Of a DNA stretch of 14,651 bases, positions 8,314 through 14,651 are shown piece after piece; position 1 is the first letter of the stretch; each line of letters begins with the position of its first letter. Below the pieces are notes generated by a model. The model was given only the letters and a program-made list of their open reading frames with translations, made no database searches and had not been told where the DNA came from. Source of the DNA: Isohypsibius dastychi (Eukaryota > Tardigrada > Eutardigrada > Parachela > Isohypsibiidae); the NCBI GenBank assembly GCA_034696485.1, contig JAQIWT010000839.1, forward strand, positions 1-14,651, given 5' to 3'. The translations under genes were made by a program, and so were the position numbers.

Positions 8314-8502
8314 CTATGGTCGATGATGGAGAAAGGCGGGGCAACGGCTGGCTTCAGTAGGGAAGGTTTCGGCCATGAAATTCTCAACGATTTGAAAATA
8401 CTGGTTCGGAATCACAAGCCAGAGACGACCAGCTGAGTTGCGATGAGGATGATGAATAAGTGACAGCTGTCTCGGTCCAATTTGCAGTTCACTGAGTTGC
8501 AC
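8314..8502 (-). pseudogene. Possible Ty3/gypsy integrase N-terminal core relic
   Basis: The minus-strand frame from 8502 to 8314 contains GRLWLVIPNQYFQIVENFMA followed by ETFPTEASRCPAF. Gypsy-type integrases carry, around the first catalytic Asp, a pattern like G-Y-x-(Y/W)-L-L-x-I-x-D-x-(F/Y)-(S/T)-K-W-x-E-A-x-P-x ... A-x-x-x-A-x-A-F. The hydrophobic and aromatic positions agree, but the catalytic Asp would be Asn here. It lies upstream, in the minus sense, of the fragment at 7676-8059, about 120 codons away, which is longer than usual. An alternative minus frame over the same bases reads a Cys-rich stretch then a hydrophobic segment (CNSVNCKLDRDSCHLFIILI). Frame assignment is therefore uncertain. 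Confidence 0.25.
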
Positions 8503-8529
8503 GCTTGACTGATTTGAACTTTCCGCGTA

Positions 8530-9050
8530 AGGCCGTACTTCGTTATTTTCGGGAATTTAGTAAACCACTCACTGTACTTTGAAATCCAAAGCAGCCAGAT
8601 GAGATGACGTCAAACGAAGGCTTTCGACAGCTACAACGGTTGAAGTAGCGTGATCGTAGAAGGATGGAAGTGGCGTAGACATCCGTTGTGGGGTACGTTG
8701 ATTACCAAACGACAGGATGGTTTAAGAACTACCCTTTGCTTCGTCCGAACGATGAATTCCAGGTCAAATTTCGAGTTTGATGACACTCTTGATTGATCGC
8801 AGTGAACGTTCAGGGTCGTTGCTAAAGTTCGGTTCGGTGGTGAATTTTTCAACGTCTGATAACAACGCACCACACTTCTCCAGTTGGAACTTGAAAAATC
8901 ATATTACAGTAAATGGTCCATGATTAAGAAGATCCAGGAACGTCATCGGAATACGTTTGGCAGTAGGGCAAAGATATGGGGCAGCATTCGAATAAGTCAA
9001 ACTTGCCATGTTGTCAATAATGAACGGAGTGCGGAACGGCAAGGAGATAA
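8530..9050 (-). pseudogene. Minus-strand coding-like stretch with in-frame stops
   Basis: One minus frame from about 9022 reads MASLTYSNAAPYLCPTAKRI, then after a TGA KCGALLSDVEKFTTEPNFSN and RSLRSIKSVIKLEI. After two more stops it reads QRMSTPLPSFYDHATSTVVA and SLRLTSSHLAALDFK. A GTGAGT sits at the end of that stretch (about 8573), and a TTCAAATCAG acceptor lies about 65 nt further on. The stops could be spliced out or could mark decay; I could not find a clean splice path. It may belong with the exons at 9261-9727 or with the integrase-like relic. Confidence 0.22.
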
Positions 9051-9261
9051 ATGTTTACTTTTTTCCACAGCTGGTTCAGCTGACCAGTGTCCACTGCGTG
9101 CTTAGCCACAACTAACTGGGCAGAGAAACATCTTTCTCGCACTAGGCGATGGCAGAAAACACATTTCTTGCTCCGAGTGATGAAGGCTGAGGGGGAGACT
9201 GTTCTCTCTTTCTGTCGCGTAACTATGCCATCACAGTCACTCATTGCGACTGATCTTAAAG
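9014..9261 (-). CDS. Possible second exon of a minus-strand gene, Cys-containing
   Basis: A candidate acceptor (ATCATTTCAG) ends at 9262. The following sequence is open on the minus strand to 9014 and reads LRSVAMSDCDGIVTRQKERT, then KKCVFCHRLVRERCFSAQLV. It joins in phase with the donor of the candidate first exon at 9532-9727, completing a split Ala codon. The C-x2-C ... C arrangement could be a degenerate zinc knuckle. Where the exon ends is unclear; a GT at about 9065 is possible. No family is recognised. Confidence 0.22.
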
Positions 9262-9531
9262 CTGAAATGATGAACCGCGCTGAACGACAGTGCTCACGCA
9301 ATTGCTTTTCTACATTTCCACGCATTCGCTGACACACACTGCAACTAATCGCGATGTTTGGGACAGTTTCTTAATATATTGAAGCAACAACTTTCTTCTC
9401 TGTAGATAAATATGACATTTTATACTCGCAAACATGACAGTTCACAATTGATGCTTGGATACATCATCGGTGAGGTGACCTTTCACTTTCTTTACATTTC
9501 TCATCAATAATGGCTTAACACTTGAACTCAC

Positions 9532-9727
9532 CCTCTTCCTCTCCTAAGACTGTAGTAGGCTGATTCTCCCCAACAGGGGCCAGCGTAGACTGTAGTCGTG
9601 CTGGCTGCCGAGATGGTGACTGTTCTTTCACTTCAGCGCAGTCGGTAAGCGCTGTTGGCACCTGATTTTCTCCAGCCGCACCTGGAATTACCATGGCGTC
9701 AAAAATTATTCTAAATGAGCAACCCAT
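9532..9727 (-). CDS. Possible first exon of a minus-strand gene, MGCS start
   Basis: ATG at 9727-9725, in the context GACAATGG, opens MGCSFRIIFDAMVIPGAAGE, followed by a polar region (SPSRQPARLQSTLAPVGENQ) and an acidic end (GEEEG). It runs into a strong donor, GGTGAGTT, at 9531. Without splicing, the frame stops at 9515 after four more codons. The frame is also open upstream to an ATG at 9847. Met-Gly-Cys at the start could direct lipid modification (inference). The product is not recognised. Confidence 0.27.
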
Positions 9728-9926
9728 TGTCCAAGGCCTTCTCGTACCAGTTTCCCAACCGTCTTTCTCAGCAAAGAAGTTTCGTATCGATAGTGATGTT
9801 TGTAGACAGCAACATAAAATACATCGTTGGTGAAGCTGGGTGTTCAAGCTGAACTTTTCAAATTGTTATCTTGTGTTTTCTGCAGGTTGTTTGTGTTAGT
9901 TTTGAAGATACAGTAAAAGTCATTAA

Positions 9927-10333
9927 GTGGACCGCCATGTATGTGGACCAGTCATGTATGTGGACCACCCTTTACGGAACTGAATTGTGTCCTAATATTT
10001 ATTCAGAAGGGTCCGACATTAAGTGGACCACCCCTAAGTGGACCAGTCATGTATGTGGACCACTTTTTGAAGAACCGTACGGTATAAAGAATTCCCTAAG
10101 TGGACCACCCCAGTTTCCAGGTTACGAAACTGAGATGATTTTATTTCAAAATAATCTTTCAAAATAATTTTGAACTATTCCAAACATGTCCTCCAATAAA
10201 AGGAACGCCCGAGACTCCCATCCCCTCTAAAACGAAGTGGGGTGGGGTGCATGAATATTAGGGGGTTCCCAGGACTAGGGGAGTGGGCGTGCCAGGGGTC
10301 CGACATTAAGTGGACCAGTCATGTATGTGGACC
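9927..10333 (+). repeat. Nine direct GTGGACC motifs inside the MITE
   Basis: GTGGACC starts at 9927, 9943, 9960, 10023, 10039, 10055, 10100, 10310 and 10327. Seven of the nine form clusters with about 16-17-bp spacing (9927/9943/9960, 10023/10039/10055 and 10310/10327 follow the same beat). An inverted copy occurs near the right end (about 10355). Repeated subterminal motifs of this kind are often transposase-binding sites in MITEs; that role is inferred. Confidence 0.75.
10239..10298 (+). other. G-run cluster within the MITE
   Basis: G-runs of three to five occur at 10239-10242, 10244-10247, 10261-10265, 10278-10281, 10285-10287 and 10295-10298. The set can form a G-quadruplex on the plus strand. 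The rest of the element is not G-rich. Confidence 0.4.
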
Positions 10334-10504
10334 ACTTTTTTCGGAACGACAGGGTGGTCCAGTTAATGACTTTTACTGTAGTTGATAGGACACTCAACTG
10401 ATGAGGCATATTACAGTCACGCACTGTGCGTCAACAACGGGTTGCGTATGCTGCTCGGGGATAGGATTGAGAGAGCATCCCAACCCACAGCTGTCGTTTT
10501 CGTT

Positions 10505-10510
10505 CATAAA
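10505..10510 (+). promoter_or_regulatory. TATA-like CATAAA upstream of four-TM gene 1
   Basis: CATAAACATGG begins at 10505, 104 nt before the ATG at 10609. Gene 2 has a comparable CATAAATA box. A start site near 10535 would give a leader of about 75 nt. The evidence is weak because the motif is short. Confidence 0.25.
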
Positions 10511-10608
10511 CATGGTATACCGAGGCTCTGAAAACGAGTGTGTTCTCAAGCTCAGCGTTTTGAGTTAGTCAGTGTTGACGCTAGTGTTCCCCGTCTGAAC
10601 TTGCAAGA

Positions 10609-11627
10609 ATGAGCAGCAAGCTAATCCTGACTGCCAAATTCGTAGCTGCTTTCAACATCGTACGACTATTTTTGTTGATCTCTAATCTTTGTTTTTCACC
10701 GATTGCATCTGCAGGTATTCGGCGTGCTCGGCACTGCATATGCTGCTTTCAAAACGGGAGACGAAGACGGCCATACCTGGAACCATGCCATCAATCTCAC
10801 TATATGCATCCTGCTCATTATATCCGGGGTTGTCTTGGGAATTGGCATTTGGAAGGTGAGGTGCCATTTCAGGATCATAATTAACCAGCACTCAAAAATT
10901 GCAAAAAAATCCATTTTAGGAAAACATTCTTCTGGTCACCAGCTGGATTGTCTTGACGGTTGTCCAGGTTGTGGGATGTGTGGCATGGTGTATCTACCTC
11001 ATCGTACACTTTGTTCAGATAAAAAATTCCGTGGTAAGACATGCATCCTAGGATCAATCAAACTAGTAATTTATGTGAACTATTTCAGTCGGCTGCGGGT
11101 GATCTTTTGGACGAAGATTCTCGTGATAGAATTGACCTTACTTCCAAACTGACGATGATGACAATTGGGGGCTATGTGATCGACATTATTCTATCGGTAA
11201 GAAGCTCGACATCGTGTATGTCCATGTTAAAATTCACAGCTTATTTCCTATATCGGCTTCTCAATTTTTCCCCAGAATAATCACGAATATCTCGTGGACA
11301 ACAACAGATCAATAAACTAAACTTGCTCAATTGACTGCGCGTTTGTCTCTCTACTCCATATAAATGTTTTTTTGATGGAGGATCTCAACCGTGACGAAGC
11401 TGCAGACTAGGATTTTAAAACCATCGCTAAACTAGCGTAACTTAATGGTTTTTCAACCAATCCACTGACTGGTGTTTCAAGTTCATAACTGGGTAACTGG
11501 GTTTCATTTTCAGGCGATCTATATGGTCTACGTTTTGAGGTATCGACGATTTCTGGCAGAAAAAAGCAACAACCGGTCTGGAATTTCTGACAAAAAAGGA
11601 TTCACTGCGATTACACAGGATGCATAA
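10609..11627 (+). CDS. Four-transmembrane protein, family copy 1 (five exons, 175 residues)
   Basis: Exons: 10609-10659, 10715-10855, 10920-11033, 11089-11196 and 11514-11627; all introns are phase 0 with GT-AG ends. Predicted membrane segments are TM1 at about residues 8-29, TM2 at 42-63 (HAINLTICILLIISGVVLGI), TM3 at 67-96 (ending GCVAWCIYLIVHFV) and TM4 at 123-146, the last completed across the exon 4/5 junction (DIILS then AIYMVYVL). TM2 and TM3 are joined by only two or three residues. The TM3-TM4 loop is acidic (LLDEDSRDRID), and the tail starts with RYRR, so both ends should face the cytoplasm. It lacks tetraspanin CCG and claudin W-GLW motifs. Function unknown. Copies 2 and 3 lie downstream on the same strand. 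A second possible last exon (11276-11320) is listed separately. The start was chosen by alignment with copies 2 and 3. Confidence 0.82.
11276..11320 (+). CDS. Alternative terminal exon of four-TM gene 1
   Basis: A pyrimidine-rich acceptor (CAATTTTTCCCCAG) ends at 11275. In phase 0, the next 15 codons read NNHEYLVDNNRSIN then TAA at 11318-11320. An AATAAA (11311-11316) overlaps the end of this exon. Use of this exon would give a 152-residue form whose TM4 is cut short after DIILS. The downstream exon 11514-11627 completes TM4 better, so this one is either an alternative, truncated isoform or a decoy. Confidence 0.4.
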   Translation, partial: NNHEYLVDNNRSIN

Positions 11628-11900
11628 AGAAAAAATTTCCACTGCGTATGGATCTGGTTTGAGCAGATGACGACTAGTTGACCAAAGAACTAGAAGTTGA
11701 GCTCGGTCGATTGTTTAATATTTCCTTTGCTACGTGGGTGGATGATGTTTGTTGTATTTGTTCATGTAAGGTAGCCCATTGGTCATACGTTTTGAGGTCT
11801 ATACGTTTTTTCTCAGATTGATTCAGGTTGTGCGTAATGAGACCTGTTCATGTGTTCGTGGTCCTGTGGGTCGACACTTTACGGCATCACTGAGCCGCAA
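11628..11900. other. Intergenic stretch between copies 1 and 2
   Basis: No gene, repeat or RNA is visible between the copy 1 stop and the copy 2 promoter. The sequence has no long open frame on either strand. Confidence 0.5.
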
Positions 11901-11907
11901 TCGTTGA

Positions 11908-11946
11908 TGACGTCAGTTTGACTGACTCACAACCAGTACATAAATA
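11908..11946 (+). promoter_or_regulatory. CRE, AP-1 site and TATA-like box upstream of four-TM gene 2
   Basis: A perfect palindromic CRE, TGACGTCA (11908-11915), is followed by TGACTCA, the AP-1 consensus (11923-11929), and CATAAATA (11939-11946). The close spacing and order are those of an inducible core promoter bound by CREB/ATF and Fos/Jun-type bZIP factors (known roles of these sites). Transcription would start near 11970, leaving a leader of about 175 nt before the ATG at 12148. Confidence 0.55.
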
Positions 11947-12147
11947 CACCGGGGTCTCGCGAGAGAAGCCTATCGATTTGTTGCGTTAGCTAAATGCAAG
12001 ACTGCAGAATTACAGACAGCCGACAGCAAAAATATCAAAAACACCAACAGACATTTGATACAGTATGAGACGTGCAGACACAGGAGCCGCGTTGTGTTCA
12101 CGATTGCATCATCTTGTTAGACTCATTGCTCAGATTCCCATTGAAAT

Positions 12148-13113
12148 ATGACTTGCCCCGGTTGCTCACTACGATGCAAGACTTTCACTGTTGCAGTTTA
12201 CAGTATCGTGAGTAGCACTCAAATCAGTCACAACTTGTCCGAGATCCCAACTGATATCAGTTTGGTTGTACTGTAGACTACTGGCATAATTGGAATGGTA
12301 TACATTATCAACATTACTGGCCTTCGACACCATGGACATGCTTTGGATCTGACTATATGGATTTCAAGTTTGCTTGCAGGTTTCTGCCTCCTTGTTGGCG
12401 CATGGGCGGTAAATGATGTTCGTCATGCATGATTCGTAAGTGGTCCAAGTCAATTTGGTTTGTAGAAGAGTTCATGTTGTGTGAAAACCTGGAGCGCAAC
12501 GATATTTCTTCTTATGATGATGATGTTCGGTTGGTGGATCTACCTGATCTACGACCTTGTCGCTACAAAAGCCGAGATGGTACGTAAAAATGTTACACGA
12601 AAAACTGATCAAGCTTATAATTTTTGTTCCCGTTCTATTCCAGAACGAAGCTCAAGTGATAATTGGTTCCTGTGTTGTGGGGGCTTACGCGATTAACATC
12701 GTCGTGTGGGTAAGGCTGTCCCCGATCATAGATGCACACGCAACCATGGGTACCCATAACCCTGCGATCAACCTGGGAAAGTGAAAACTGCCTAAACGCT
12801 TTGCCCGGGTTTTAAATGACTGAATCAGGGATATGGCCAGTTCAGGGGTTTGGGGGTTGCATATTGGGGGTTGCATAAGACGAACTTCTCATAATTGAAT
12901 GAGTACCGGCTCAGCAAAACCAATATGATTGCGAATGCGTGGCAGGAGGATCATTTACGGTATTGCAAAGTGAGTGCCCAATTGACATGTTTTTGTTTCT
13001 GTCAGGGTTATTGCCTTTATGGTCCTGTGGATAACTTTCGTAACATGCTTGCAATAATCAGTCTGGAAGTACAAATTATTACGCTCCCGATCCCAAAGCA
13101 GTGCGCTATGTGA
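12148..13113 (+). CDS. Four-transmembrane protein, family copy 2 (five exons; last exon uncertain)
   Basis: Exons 12148-12207, 12277-12408, 12466-12579 and 12644-12709 are clear, phase 0, and match copies 1 and 3 in order; exon 3 is again exactly 114 nt. The protein starts MTCPGCSLRCKTFTVAVYSI. TM1 spans the exon 1/2 junction, TM2 ends LLAGFCLLVGAWA, TM3 ends FGWWIYLIYDLV, and TM4 is VIIGSCVVGAYAINIVVW. The TM3-TM4 loop is much shorter than in copy 1. For the end, the strongest acceptor (TTTTTGTTTCTGTCAG, ending 13005) gives GYCLYGPVDNFRNMLAIISL and stops at 13113. A weaker AG at 13061 gives a more tail-like end (SGSTNYYAPDPKAVRYVIAP) and stops at 13136. A third, hydrophobic frame (VIAFMVLWITF) is one base out of phase. 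Function unknown. Three N-terminal cysteines could be lipid-modified (inference). Confidence 0.72.
12851..12876 (+). repeat. Short tandem repeat TGGGGGTTGCATA x2
   Basis: Two copies, TGGGGGTTGCATA at 12851-12863 and TGGGGGTTGCATA nearly adjacent from 12865, lie inside the last intron of four-TM gene 2. No function is apparent. Confidence 0.5.
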
Positions 13114-13136
13114 TTGCTCCACGGAGAGAACCGTAG

Positions 13137-13890
13137 AACTTCGTTATGATCAACGACGACCATCTACACGGAAGATTCATGGCATTGCCCAACCAGGAGA
13201 ACCGAGTTCGAAGAAATGGACTAAGGCCTCTTTCAAATCACCGTGATGTCAAGCTGAAAACTTCCCCTGGAATTTGTTCCTGTCGATATTATTTATCTTT
13301 CCTAGCTAGACTGCATGTTGTACTTGAACAGAATCACGAATTGACCAGCAGAAGCAAACAACTCTTCATATATCCGGACTCTTAAAAACAGTGGGTTTTT
13401 AAGAGTCAGCAGGAGAACTCCATTAGTCTCAATAAGCCTTTTCGTTTCGAGCCAACAAAAATTCTGACTCGCTTTGCCCAACTGGAGATTGTCTTCGACT
13501 GTTGCCTCTATGCACCCTCGCTGCCGACACGAAGTGAATTTTGGCAGTTCCAAAAACAGTGTGAATGACTCAAGTTTGAAAATCCAGAAGACATACTTTA
13601 AGGTACAATATCCGTATTCTCGTGTTGCATGACCTCTCGTTCCTCTGCAAGAACTGCAGTACCGTATAGCCTTCGTCGTGGATCATGCGTTTGCTTGTTG
13701 GCCAGGCGTTCTGTATGCTTTAGGTGGCAAGATACCGAAAAGTAACCACACGAAAGAGTGACCTCTGAAAATATACAGTATTTGAAAATCAAATGGTTTT
13801 TTAAGGAGACGATCGGTGACGTGAGTCTTCAGAGAATGTCTTTATATTTTACGGAGTGCGGATTGACAATGTTTGAACATTCTACCACTC
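13137..13890. other. Region between copies 2 and 3, with a hairpin and an orphan frame
   Basis: The strongest coding-like piece is a plus frame open at 13387-13566 without a start, reading FEPTKILTRFAQLEIVFDCC then APSLPTRSEFWQFQKQCE. It has no recognised domain and may be an exon relic. Frames on the minus strand (13302-13553 and 13598-13792) look like shadows. No RNA gene is visible. Confidence 0.25.
13377..13407. repeat. Perfect hairpin, 13-bp stem and 5-nt loop
   Basis: GACTCTTAAAAAC (13377-13389) pairs perfectly with GTTTTTAAGAGTC (13395-13407) around AGTGG. It lies about 240-270 nt after the copy 2 stop and could be a 3'-end structure or a mobile-element trace. Confidence 0.65.
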
Positions 13891-13901
13891 AAGAATCTTT
13901 G

Positions 13902-13955
13902 ATTGGTCAGGCTGGAGCACTAGTTTGATCGTACATGGAACAGATCTCTGATTGG
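13902..13955 (+). promoter_or_regulatory. Two inverted CCAAT boxes upstream of four-TM gene 3
   Basis: ATTGG in the contexts GATTGGTCAG (13902-13906) and GATTGGCTCA (13951-13955) lies 49 nt apart, about 160-210 nt before the ATG. These are CCAAT boxes in inverse orientation, the classic NF-Y site. No TATA box is seen. A splice-acceptor-like TTTCTTTTTTCAG ends at 14044, so the leader may be cis- or trans-spliced there. Confidence 0.4.
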
Positions 13956-14112
13956 CTCATTTACCCATCTCTCTCGTACAGATGATTAGTCTCTGATACG
14001 AACAGCTCCTCTACAACTTCCAAAAGAAAAATTTCTTTTTTCAGTTCACAGCACGTCTGCGCGTTTATCAGGAGCTGCTTTGTTTAAATTCTGTTCTTTT
14101 TTTGTCGCCACC

Positions 14113-14651
14113 ATGGGCTGCTCATTATCTTGTCAGGTCAAGACGGTGGCCGCTTACGATATCGTAAGTTTCCAATACAAGTGATTAACAGGTACTACTA
14201 CGGTCAATAAATTATGTGCAGATTGCTGGCGGTCTCGGCATTCTGGGTGCCATCATGGGCACCGGTGGTTCGGGTTACAATTATGGGGTAAATTTACTCA
14301 TATGCATATTGAGCGTGCTTGCCGGAATTCCTTTGCTCATCGGTGTCATGAAGGTAGACACAGTATATCAGTTAAATTCAATTTATTCAAAATGTCATCT
14401 CGTTCAGGGAAGCCGAGGAATGGTTACCACCTGGATCGCACTTACTGTCATTATGATTCTGGGATGTGTAGCATGGTGCATCTACCTCATTTACAACCTC
14501 GTCAAAATGAACAACGCGGTGGTAATTTGAATATTTTTTCATGTTGATCCCACTTAGTTGAATGGTTTATTTGAAACCCTTTGTTTCAGGCTGCTGCAAG
14601 GGAGCACTTTGATCGCGACTTCCTAGAGAAAGCAGATGCGCTGTCGTCAAA
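14113..14651 (+). CDS. Four-transmembrane protein, family copy 3 (partial, cut by window end)
   Basis: Exons 14113-14163, 14222-14353, 14408-14521 and 14590 to the window end, all phase 0. The start GCCACCATGG is a textbook Kozak context. The protein reads MGCSLSCQVKTVAAYDI, then a glycine-rich TM1 (IAGGLGILGAIMG), TM2 (NLLICILSVLAGIPLLIGVM), and TM3 TTWIALTVIMILGCVAWCIY followed by LIYNLV. The last visible part is the charged TM3-TM4 loop, ending DFLEKADALSS. TM4 and the tail lie beyond the window. TM3 is nearly identical in pattern to copy 1 (both contain GCVAWCIYLI). Met-Gly-Cys could be lipid-modified (inference). Intron 2 is 54 nt without a stop, so its retention would add 18 residues between TM2 and TM3. 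Function unknown. Confidence 0.85.

Larger units (their letters stand above)
9911..10378. mobile_element. MITE, Tc1/mariner type, 468 bp, TA target duplication
   Basis: The left end starts CAGTAAAAGTCATTAAGTGG (9911). The right end is its inverted copy, finishing TGACTTTTACTG (10378). The terminal inverted repeats are about 26 bp with two mismatches. A TA dinucleotide flanks both sides (9909-9910 and 10379-10380). CAGT termini with TA duplication are the signature of the Tc1/mariner superfamily. There is no transposase, so it depends on one supplied elsewhere. The interior carries nine direct copies of GTGGACC, several inside a longer unit AAGTGGACCAGTCATGTATG. Reading frames across the element just translate this repeat and are not genes. 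Confidence 0.88.

Noticed and set aside
9515-9847. Unspliced 110-codon minus-strand gene
   Set aside because: The part before MGCS is less protein-like and a strong donor lies just before the stop, so the spliced reading from 9727 was preferred, though not proven.
9871-10167. 98-codon open frame with repeated W-T motifs
   Set aside because: It merely translates the GTGGACC repeats of the MITE and crosses its left end.
10609-11280. Tetraspanin or claudin identity for the four-TM genes
   Set aside because: The large CCG-containing extracellular loop of tetraspanins and the W-GLW-C-C signature of claudins are absent.
1-14651. CRISPR arrays, bacterial operons, tRNA or rRNA genes
   Set aside because: No regularly spaced repeats with unique spacers, no ribosome-binding sites, no tRNA B-box in a cloverleaf context, and no rRNA-like sequence was seen; GT-AG introns show a eukaryotic nuclear origin.

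Overview
The window looks like nuclear DNA of an invertebrate animal. Genes are split by short GT-AG introns, mostly 50-80 nt, and the non-coding DNA is of mixed composition. There are no bacterial gene packing, ribosome-binding sites or operons. I cannot name the phylum. Short introns plus tandem small gene families fit, for example, tardigrades, flatworms or rotifers, but nothing here decides between them.

Layout. Bases 1-4735 hold a crowded patchwork of protein-like reading frames on both strands, broken by in-frame stops and frame changes. One piece carries a recognisable RING-H2 finger (about 1660-1808). The last piece ends with an intact 150-codon exon, a phase-consistent intron and a poly(A) signal. 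I read this region as decayed or badly fragmented protein-coding DNA of unknown family. Bases 4740-6000 hold promoter-like sequence but no convincing gene. A two-exon gene for a 74-residue single-pass membrane protein sits at 6094-6369, behind TATA-like boxes. Bases 6370-9730 contain minus-strand coding-like pieces. Two of these resemble, in the right order, the integrase of a Ty3/gypsy retrotransposon. Two others could be spliced exons of a separate gene. A non-autonomous Tc1/mariner-type element (MITE) occupies 9911-10378.

The clearest content is the right third: three tandem, same-strand paralogues (10609-11627, 12148 to about 13113/13136, and 14113 past the window end). They encode four-transmembrane proteins of about 150-175 residues. 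All introns are phase 0, exon 3 is exactly 114 nt in each copy, and a Trp-x-Ile-Tyr-Leu-Ile motif is conserved in TM3. Each copy has its own upstream region. Copy 2 has a CRE, an AP-1 site and a TATA-like box; copy 3 has two inverted CCAAT boxes. The family is not a tetraspanin or claudin by motif, and I do not recognise it. It is the best candidate here for an undescribed gene family.
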